The notes beneath the pieces were generated by a model. The model searched no databases and was not told the DNA's origin. It was given only the letters and a program-made list of their open reading frames with translations. This document shows, piece by piece, positions 17,814-23,517 of a stretch of DNA of 64,000 nucleotides. The stretch is from Corallococcus sp. CA053C (GTDB taxonomy: Bacteria > Myxococcota > Myxococcia > Myxococcales > Myxococcaceae), in NCBI RefSeq assembly GCF_003611675.1, contig NZ_RAWA01000008.1:1-64000 (forward strand). The letters are read 5' to 3'. Each line of letters begins with the position of its first letter. Position 1 is the first letter of the stretch. The translations under genes and the position numbers were made by a program.

Positions 17814-18659
17814 CTACTTGCCGCCCTTGGTCTTCTTGAGGACGGCGGGCTTCGCGGCGGTCGGCTTCGCGGCGGTCGACTTCGCGAGGACGGTGGTGCG
17901 CCGGGCGGCCAGCTCCGGGATCAACAGCAGCTCGATGCGACGGTTGCGGGCGCGACCCTGCGGCGAGGCATTGGCCGCCAGGGGCCGCGTGTCACCGTAG
18001 CCGGCCGCGAGCATGCGCTTGGCGGGCACGCCGCCCTTGTCCTGGAGGAAGCGCACCACGTTGACGGCGCGCGCGACGGACAGCTCCCAGTTGGTGGGGA
18101 AGGTGGCCTGGAGCTTCTGGGTGGGGGGAGAGTCATCGGTGTGCCCCGACACCTGGATGAGCTTGTCATCCACCTTGGACAGCACGCCGCCCAGCCGGGT
18201 GAGGACCTCCTGGCCGCGCGCGCTGATGCTGGCGTCACCCGAATCGAAGAGGACCTTGTCGACGAGGTCCACCTGGATGCGGCCCCCGTTCTGCGTCAGG
18301 CGGATGGCGCCCTCGGCGATCTCCTTCTTCATCTTGTCCTGGAGGTCCTCGTAGGTGGCCTTGAGCCGGGACAGCTCCGCCTCCTGTTCTTGCACCGTCT
18401 GGCTGAGCTGCTCCTTCTCGGTGTTGAGCTGGTCCTTCTCGGTGGACAGCTTCGCGCGCTCGGCCTCCAGCGAGGCGAGCTTCGTCTCCAGCAGGAGTTT
18501 CGCGGCCTCGGCCTCGCTGGCCCGGGTGGCCGCCGCCACCGCCGCCGCGTCCGCGGCGGTCGTGTTGCGATGCGCCAGATAGAGCACCAGGCCCGCGAGC
18601 ACCGCGACCAGCGCCGTCACCAACCAGGGCACCCAGGCCCTTCCGCGTTCCGTTTCCAT
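17814..18659 (-). CDS. OmpA/MotB-type protein with coiled coil
   Basis: The start at 18659 (METERGRAW) has GGAGG seven bases upstream and is preferred to the ORF start 12 codons earlier. The 281-residue product has one N-terminal membrane anchor (about 8-28) and an Ala/Glu/Lys coiled coil (about 40-120). An OmpA C-like peptidoglycan domain follows (about 135-250), with IQVSGHTDDSPPTQ, WELSVARAVNVVRFL and GRARNRRIELL. A Lys/Ala-rich tail completes it. This is the MotB-like layout of periplasm-facing cell-wall-binding proteins. No MotA-like partner is nearby. Confidence 0.87.
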   Translation of the reverse strand: METERGRAWVPWLVTALVAVLAGLVLYLAHRNTTAADAAAVAAATRASEAEAAKLLLETKLASLEAERAKLSTEKDQLNTEKEQLSQTVQEQEAELSRLKATYEDLQDKMKKEIAEGAIRLTQNGGRIQVDLVDKVLFDSGDASISARGQEVLTRLGGVLSKVDDKLIQVSGHTDDSPPTQKLQATFPTNWELSVARAVNVVRFLQDKGGVPAKRMLAAGYGDTRPLAANASPQGRARNRRIELLLIPELAARRTTVLAKSTAAKPTAAKPAVLKKTKGGK

Positions 18660-18800
18660 GTCGCGACCTCCGGGGGTGGAATGGACGGAGGCCACGCTAG
18701 CGACATGCCCCGGGTGCGCCTCAATGCGACCGGGTGCGTGCAGGTGTCTGGGGGTGCATTGTTGAACCCGGGGCGCATGCCTGCGGCCTGCTCCGAGCGC

Positions 18801-18835
18801 TTGACAACCAATAAGTGTCGACTTATTGGTCGCGC
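18801..18835 (+). promoter_or_regulatory. Promoter and ArsR operator of the ArsR operon
   Basis: Bases 18807-18830 form a perfect inverted repeat: ACCAATAAGT, spacer GTCG, ACTTATTGGT. A consensus -35 box TTGACA (18801-18806) abuts its left edge and a -10-like TTATTG (18823-18828) lies within its right arm at 16-base spacing. A repressor bound here would cover the core promoter. Transcription would start about 18834-18836, at or just before the ATG at 18836, so the message may be leaderless. Confidence 0.75.
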
Positions 18836-19165
18836 ATGCAGAGAGCGGTCGTGGCCGAAGACAAGATCTTCCAGGCGCTGGCGGACCCCAGCCGCCGGGC
18901 GATCTTCGAGTCGCTCACGCGTGGCGAAGCGGCGGTGAAGGACCTCACGGCGCGCTTCGCCATCTCCCAGCCGGCGGTCTCGCAGCACCTTGCCGCCTTG
19001 AAAGACGCCGGCTTGGTGAACGGCCGGCGCGAAGGGCGCTGTGTGTACTACCGGGTGGAGCCGCGCGGGATGAAGCCGCTCATTGACTGGATTTCGCACT
19101 ACCGCGCCTTCTGGACGGAGCACGTCGGTCGCCTTGAAGCGCTGCTGGAGAACATGGACGAATGA
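18836..19165 (+). CDS. ArsR-family repressor
   Basis: A winged-helix repressor of 109 residues from the ATG at 18836 (MQRAVVAEDK). The upstream ATG at 18815 lies inside the operator and is unlikely. It has the family opening IFQALADPSRRAIFESL, the recognition helix ISQPAVSQHLAALKDAGL, and the wing GRCVYYRVEP. No CxC metal site is visible, so it belongs to the non-metal branch usually found with AHSA1-type proteins. It begins a three-gene operon with 4-base ATGA overlaps and should repress it through the dyad at 18807-18830. Confidence 0.92.
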   Translation: MQRAVVAEDKIFQALADPSRRAIFESLTRGEAAVKDLTARFAISQPAVSQHLAALKDAGLVNGRREGRCVYYRVEPRGMKPLIDWISHYRAFWTEHVGRLEALLENMDE

Positions 19166-19608
19166 CCCCCTTCGACAAGACCGCCCCCTCGCAGACCGAA
19201 GCCATTTCATTCGAATTCGATCTGCACCATTCGCCGAAGAAGGTGTGGCGCGCGCTCACCGACCCCGAGCTGCTCACCGAGTGGCTCCTGCCTGCCGTCG
19301 GGTTCAAGCCCCAGCCGGGGACCGCGTTCGCGTTCAAGACGCAGCCGTACCCCGGCTGGGACGGCACGGTGAACTGCCGGGTCCTGGAGAGCGAAGAGCA
19401 GCGGAAGCTCAGCTACACGTGGGTGGTCGGCGACATGGTGCTGGACACCGTCGTGACCTTCACGCTCACGCCCACGGAGGCAGGCACGCGCCTGTCGCTC
19501 GTGCAGTCGGGCTTCAAGCCGGACCAGAAGCAGAACTTCGGTGGCGCGCGCTACGGCTGGAACATGATGGGCGGGAAGCTCGTCGACCTGCTCGCGAGGA
19601 TCCCATGA
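19162..19608 (+). CDS. SRPBCC (AHSA1-type) domain protein
   Basis: A 148-residue START-like fold protein: FEFDLHHSPKKVWRALTDPE, then the WLLPAVGFKPQPGTAFAF and TLTPTEAGTRLSL strands typical of the Aha1/AHSA1-like group. ArsR-linked members have no settled biochemical role; they have a hydrophobic pocket and may bind small ligands. ATGA overlaps tie it to the ArsR gene before it and the DUF1801 gene after it, so all three are translated from one message. Confidence 0.85.
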   Translation: MTPFDKTAPSQTEAISFEFDLHHSPKKVWRALTDPELLTEWLLPAVGFKPQPGTAFAFKTQPYPGWDGTVNCRVLESEEQRKLSYTWVVGDMVLDTVVTFTLTPTEAGTRLSLVQSGFKPDQKQNFGGARYGWNMMGGKLVDLLARIP

Positions 19609-20465
19609 GCACGCGTACCCGGCCAAAGGCAGCCACCAAGGCCAAGGCAGGTGCGAGCAAGGACGCGCCGGTGGAATCCGCTTCCCGGCTCATCGATCAG
19701 CGGATCCAAGACCTGGGGGGATGGCGCGGGGAGACCCTGGCTCGCATGCGGGCGCTGATCCTGGAAGCCGACCCGGAGATGACCGAGGAGTGGAAGTGGG
19801 GCACTCCGGTCTGGTCGCACCACGGGATTGTCTGCACCGGAGAGTCCTACAAGGCGGCCGTGAAGCTCACGTTCGCCAAGGGGGCCACGATCCCGGACCC
19901 CTCGGGCCTCTTCAACTCCAGCCTGGAAGGCAACACGCGAAGGGCCATCGACATCCACGAAGGGGAGAAGGTCGATGCGCGCGTGTTCAAGGCGCTCGTG
20001 AAGGCCGCGGTGGCCCGGAATGCTCCGACGGCGAAGGCCAAACCCGCTGCGAGCAAGGCGAAGCCGGTGAAGCTCCTCTCCGGCGGCAATCCGCAGATCG
20101 CGAAGGCCGATGGCGACGCCCCGGTGCAGGCGTACATCAACGCGTTGCCGGGCTGGAAGCGCGAGGTCGGGAGCTGGCTCGACGCGCTCATCGTGCGCAA
20201 CGTGCCTGGGGTGAAGAAGGCCGTGAAGTGGAACACGCCGTTCTACGGCATTGAAGGCCAGGGCTATTTCCTGGGGATGCACGCCTTCACGAACTACGTG
20301 AAGGTGACCTTCTTCCGTGGCACGTCGCTGCGGCCGGTCCCTCCCGGCCCCAGCAAGACCCAGGACACGCGTTACTACGACATCCGCGAAGACGACCCGC
20401 TCGACGAGGCGCAGATGGCGAAGTGGGTGAAGCAGGCGGCAGCGTTGCCCGGCTGGGTCCCGTAG
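19605..20465 (+). CDS. Protein with two DUF1801 domains
   Basis: The start is the ATG overlapping the previous stop (MSTRTRPKAA). The 286-residue product has a basic Ala/Lys-rich start, a first DUF1801 domain (about 30-130, with EEWKWGTPVWSHHGIVCTGE), and a Lys/Ala linker. A second DUF1801 domain follows (about 165-285, with VKKAVKWNTPFYGIEGQGYF). The two share the [KE]W[KN]xPxxxxxG pattern, so the gene arose by domain duplication or fusion. The biochemical role of the domain is unknown; it often travels with ArsR/SRPBCC genes, as here. Confidence 0.82.
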   Translation: MSTRTRPKAATKAKAGASKDAPVESASRLIDQRIQDLGGWRGETLARMRALILEADPEMTEEWKWGTPVWSHHGIVCTGESYKAAVKLTFAKGATIPDPSGLFNSSLEGNTRRAIDIHEGEKVDARVFKALVKAAVARNAPTAKAKPAASKAKPVKLLSGGNPQIAKADGDAPVQAYINALPGWKREVGSWLDALIVRNVPGVKKAVKWNTPFYGIEGQGYFLGMHAFTNYVKVTFFRGTSLRPVPPGPSKTQDTRYYDIREDDPLDEAQMAKWVKQAAALPGWVP

Positions 20466-20485
20466 CGGCAGCGCAGGGCCGGGTA

Positions 20486-21058
20486 TCACACGGCCTTCGC
20501 TGACAGCTCCCTGGCCACGGCGATGAAGAGGCGCAGCGGTCCCGAGCGCCGTGCGCGGCTGGGGAAATAGAGAAAGTAGCCGGGCACGCTGGGCGCGTAC
20601 TCCTCGAGCACGCGCACCAGCCGGCCCGCGCGCAGCGCCTCCTTCACCGCGGGCTCGAAGGCGTACGCCAGCCCGAGGCCCTGCTCGACCAGGGCCTGCG
20701 TCAGCTCGCGGTGGTTGGTGACGACGCTGCCTCGCACCGGCACCCGCCAGTTCCTCTTCCCGCGCTCCAGCTCCCAGGCGTAGAGCGCACCGCTCGAGGG
20801 GACGCGGATGGTGAAGCACTCGTGGCGCAGCAGGTCCTCGGGCTTCTGGGGCGTGCCGTGCTTCTCGAGGTACGCCGGGGCGGCCACCACGACGAAGCGG
20901 AAGGGGTCGGTGAGGCGCACCTGCACCATGTCTCGCTCGATGGCCTCGTGCAGGCGCACGCCCGCGTCGTAGCCCTCCGCGACAATGTCCACGAAGCGGT
21001 TCTCGACGACGACCTCCACCTCCACCCGCGGGTGGCGCGCGCGAAAGGCCGGCCGAAC
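20486..21058 (-). pseudogene. LysR gene remnant lacking the DNA-binding domain
   Basis: This reads as the effector-binding domain of a LysR protein (PAFRARHPRVEVEVVVEN onwards to the stop at 20486). It is closely similar throughout to the intact paralogue at 26659-27564. The first about 110 residues, including the helix-turn-helix, are missing. Similarity to the paralogue ends near 21058, where the sequence switches to the tail of an aldo/keto-reductase-like gene on the other strand. A GTG at 21025 could start a 179-residue fragment, but a LysR effector domain alone would not bind DNA. Confidence 0.8.
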
Positions 21059-21162
21059 TCGCCGAGCTGAACAGTGCCGTCTCGGCGGTCGAGATCCACG
21101 GTGCCCGGCTCCCGGAACAGGTGCTTGTCTTCTCGGGGGGCGAGGCGCCCCCGAAGAAGTGA
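21052..21162 (+). pseudogene. C-terminal remnant of an aldo/keto reductase gene
   Basis: Plus-strand codons to the TGA at 21160 read AELAELNSAVSAVEIHGARL followed by PEQVLVFSGG, then a short polar end. The EL..L..A.....I.GARLPE pattern is how aldo/keto reductases of this type finish. Everything upstream of it is missing. Its abutment to the truncated, oppositely oriented LysR remnant fits a single deletion inside a former divergent LysR/reductase pair. Confidence 0.6.
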
Positions 21163-21226
21163 GGCCTGCCTCCGAGCGCCCCTGTGCATGCTCCGAGCCT
21201 TCGGAGACGCGACGACAGGGCGACGG

Positions 21227-22141
21227 TCAGGTCAGCTCGCGACGCTGGCGCGCCCAGGTCTCGAAGCTCATGGGCGAAAGGCCGTAGGAACGCGCAAGCT
21301 CGGGCCGTGCCAGGACCGGGGCGACGTTCATGTATGTCAGGCCTCGCGCCACGCCGGGATGCAGGCCCGCCGCGACGGCCTCCTCGACCGTGCCGGACTG
21401 GACCGCGTACTCCTTGCCGTCGATGCGCGAGAGGATCTCGGCGACCTGGGGAAGCGTGAGCAGGTCACCCGCGAGCTGCAGCGTCACGCCGTGGAACGTC
21501 GCGGGATCGTTGATCGCCGCCGCGGCCGCCTTGCCGATGTCCTCCGGCGCGATCAGCGCGATGGGCAGATCGGTCCTGATCACCGTGAGCAACCGGCGCC
21601 CGTCGACGAAGCCGGCGGGATCCAACATTGGTTGATCCATGAAGGTGGCGGGCAGGAGGAGGGTCCAGTGCTTGAAGCCCGCGTTGCGGACGAGGTCGCA
21701 GGTGGCAAGCTTGTTCTCCCAGTACTCCTCGTGCGACTTCCAGCGCCCCTCCGCCCAGCCCTCGACGTTGCGGTGGTCGCCGACACCGGACGTCGCGGTG
21801 TGCACGAACGTCCCGACGCCCTCGGCAAGCGCGGCCTCGACGAGGTTCCTCCCTTGCTGGCGCTCCTTGCTGTAGTCCACACCGGTCGCGGACATGATCG
21901 GTGACTGCATCGAGAAGACCGCCCGCGCCCCGGAGCAGGCGGCGCGCAACGACGCCGGATCGTCAAGGTCCCCGACGACCACCTCGGCACCCGCCGCCGC
22001 GAGGGCCCTGGCGTTTGGCGCCTCCGGATTGCGCACCATCACGCGCACCGAGGTGTTGCCTTCCGCCAGCAGCGCCCGGGCGGTGGCGCCTCCCTGGCGC
22101 CCTGTGGCGGCGGTGACGAGCACGGAACCAGTGCGGCTCAT
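21227..22141 (-). CDS. NmrA-like NAD(P)-binding protein
   Basis: A 304-residue NmrA-family protein: VLVTAATGRQGGATARALL (nucleotide-binding loop), VMVRNP, VVVGDLDDPASL, then THTATSGVG-like and KHWTLLLPATFMDQPM segments. The family includes NADPH sensors and isoflavone-reductase-like enzymes; no catalytic claim is possible. It diverges from a TetR gene across a 105-base region holding two GC-rich dyads, and is most likely the regulated partner. Confidence 0.84.
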   Translation of the reverse strand: MSRTGSVLVTAATGRQGGATARALLAEGNTSVRVMVRNPEAPNARALAAAGAEVVVGDLDDPASLRAACSGARAVFSMQSPIMSATGVDYSKERQQGRNLVEAALAEGVGTFVHTATSGVGDHRNVEGWAEGRWKSHEEYWENKLATCDLVRNAGFKHWTLLLPATFMDQPMLDPAGFVDGRRLLTVIRTDLPIALIAPEDIGKAAAAAINDPATFHGVTLQLAGDLLTLPQVAEILSRIDGKEYAVQSGTVEEAVAAGLHPGVARGLTYMNVAPVLARPELARSYGLSPMSFETWARQRRELT

Positions 22142-22159
22142 GGGCAGCTCCTCTCATAA

Positions 22160-22173
22160 GTGGGGGACCCCAC
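22160..22173. promoter_or_regulatory. Candidate TetR operator, NmrA-proximal copy
   Basis: GTGGGG-GA-CCCCAC is a perfect 6-bp-arm dyad between the divergent NmrA and TetR genes. A related dyad lies at 22195-22211, and both are followed within a few bases by CGTTT. Confidence 0.5.
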
Positions 22174-22194
22174 CGTTTAGTTTCGTGGTTAGAT

Positions 22195-22211
22195 ACGGGG
22201 GGGCACCCCGT
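22195..22211. promoter_or_regulatory. Candidate TetR operator, TetR-proximal copy
   Basis: ACGGGG and CCCCGT surround a five-base centre. Together with the dyad at 22160-22173 this gives two sites about 35 bases apart in the shared control region, as expected for a repressor acting on both genes. Confidence 0.5.
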
Positions 22212-22246
22212 TTGTCAACGAAGGTTCTGGTGAGGAGAGGCGCGCC

Positions 22247-22798
22247 GTGGATCAGGTGAAGCCGTTGCGAGCGGACGGACGACGCAACCGGGAGCAGATT
22301 GTCGCGGCCGCCGCGGAGCTGGTCGCCAGGGATGGCGCGCAGGCGTCGCTCGAGGAGATCGCGCGGCGGGCGGGGGTCGGCTCGGCGACCCTGCACCGGC
22401 ACTTCCCGTCACGGCAGGCGCTGTTGGAGGCGGTCTTCCGGGATGGCGTCGCGCAGCTCTGTGCGAGGGCCGCCGCGCAACCGGGCAAGGATCCCGCCGC
22501 CGAGTTGGCGGACTGGCTTGAGGAGTTGACGGTCTACACCGCGACCCACCGCGGGCTTGCCGCCGCGCTGCTGACCGGCCCGGATGGCCTCACGGCCGAG
22601 GAGATCTGCAGCACCGACATGCTGCTCAAGGTGTTGAACGTCCTGGTGGCACGGGCGTCATCGGCGGGCGCGATTCACGCCAGCGCCAAGACGGAGGACC
22701 TGCTGATGCTGGCGAACGCGATCGCCGTCGCGAACGAAGACGATCCGCTCACCGCGCGCCGGGTGCTGCGCCTCGCGCTCACCGGCATCCGGCCGTGA
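22247..22798 (+). CDS. TetR-family regulator
   Basis: A 183-residue regulator starting at a GTG with GAGGAGAGG six bases upstream. The helix-turn-helix is at about residues 12-58 (QIVAAAAELVARDGAQASLE, then GVGSATLHRHFPSRQALL). The C-terminal part resembles the TetR_C SMA-type domain of actinobacterial and myxobacterial repressors. It diverges from the NmrA-like gene and should act at the two dyads between them. Confidence 0.9.
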   Translation: MDQVKPLRADGRRNREQIVAAAAELVARDGAQASLEEIARRAGVGSATLHRHFPSRQALLEAVFRDGVAQLCARAAAQPGKDPAAELADWLEELTVYTATHRGLAAALLTGPDGLTAEEICSTDMLLKVLNVLVARASSAGAIHASAKTEDLLMLANAIAVANEDDPLTARRVLRLALTGIRP

Positions 22799-22817
22799 AC
22801 GCAGCCACCCGGGTGAC

Positions 22818-23396
22818 CTATCTTTCATGCGTCGCCTTCTCAAGACGCCGATCCGGCACCAGCCACATCAGTGCGGCCAGCACATAGAACGCCTCGGAGA
22901 GATACCCATTGAGAAAGGCGCTGACGATGCCGGCCAGGTAGAGCACCGGCGAAATCTTGCCCTTGAGATCGCGCCCGACCGCCAGCGCCAGTGTCGACCT
23001 TCGGCCTTGCGTCGCAACGATGCGGGCTTGCAGCACCCACCAGGCGAAGGCACACATCAGTAGCACGAAGCCGTAGAGCGCCAGCGGCACGGATGAGAAA
23101 TGGTTTTCGCCCATCCAGCCGGTGGTGAAGGGGATCAGCGACAGCCAGAACAACAAGTGCAGGTTCGCCCACAGCAGGCCGCCGGTGACATGGCTGAGGG
23201 TGTGCAAGAGATGATGGTGGTTGTTCCAGTAGATGCCGACGTAGATGAAGCTGAGCACATAGCTGAGGAAGACGGGGATCAGCGGCTGCAGGTCGGCCAG
23301 CCCGCTGCCGTGCGGCACCTTGAGCTCCAGCACCATGATGGTGATGATGATGGCGATGACGCCGTCACTGAACGCTTCCAGCCGGTTCGTGTCCAT
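22818..23396 (-). CDS. TMEM175-family potassium channel-like protein
   Basis: A 192-residue membrane protein with about six helices. The first helix carries the TMEM175/DUF1211 signature RLEAFSDGVIAIIITIMVLE (RxxxFSDGV), which lines the ion pore in bacterial homologues. Bacterial TMEM175 proteins have one such domain and assemble as tetramers that pass K+. The signature and the length fit; ion selectivity is inferred from the family. A strong AAGGGGGAG precedes the ATG. Base usage looks different from flanking genes, hinting at separate origin. Confidence 0.88.
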   Translation of the reverse strand: MDTNRLEAFSDGVIAIIITIMVLELKVPHGSGLADLQPLIPVFLSYVLSFIYVGIYWNNHHHLLHTLSHVTGGLLWANLHLLFWLSLIPFTTGWMGENHFSSVPLALYGFVLLMCAFAWWVLQARIVATQGRRSTLALAVGRDLKGKISPVLYLAGIVSAFLNGYLSEAFYVLAALMWLVPDRRLEKATHER

Positions 23397-23462
23397 GCTC
23401 CCCCCTTACACGATTCGAGCCTCCTGGTAGTTCTGCCGAGAGGGTGTTCGCTCCCGACCTTG

Positions 23463-23492
23463 GCCAGCGCCCACGCGAACGCGGGCGCTGGC
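23463..23492 (-). terminator. Strong hairpin downstream of the sugar-dehydrogenase-like gene
   Basis: GCCAGCGCCC and GGGCGCTGGC form a perfect 10-bp stem with a 10-base loop. It lies 26 bases beyond the stop of the minus-strand lipoprotein gene. No T-run follows, so it may act as an mRNA 3' stabiliser or a factor-assisted terminator. Confidence 0.5.
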
Positions 23493-23517
23493 TCGGGAGT
23501 ACCGGTGCCCCGGTTGC

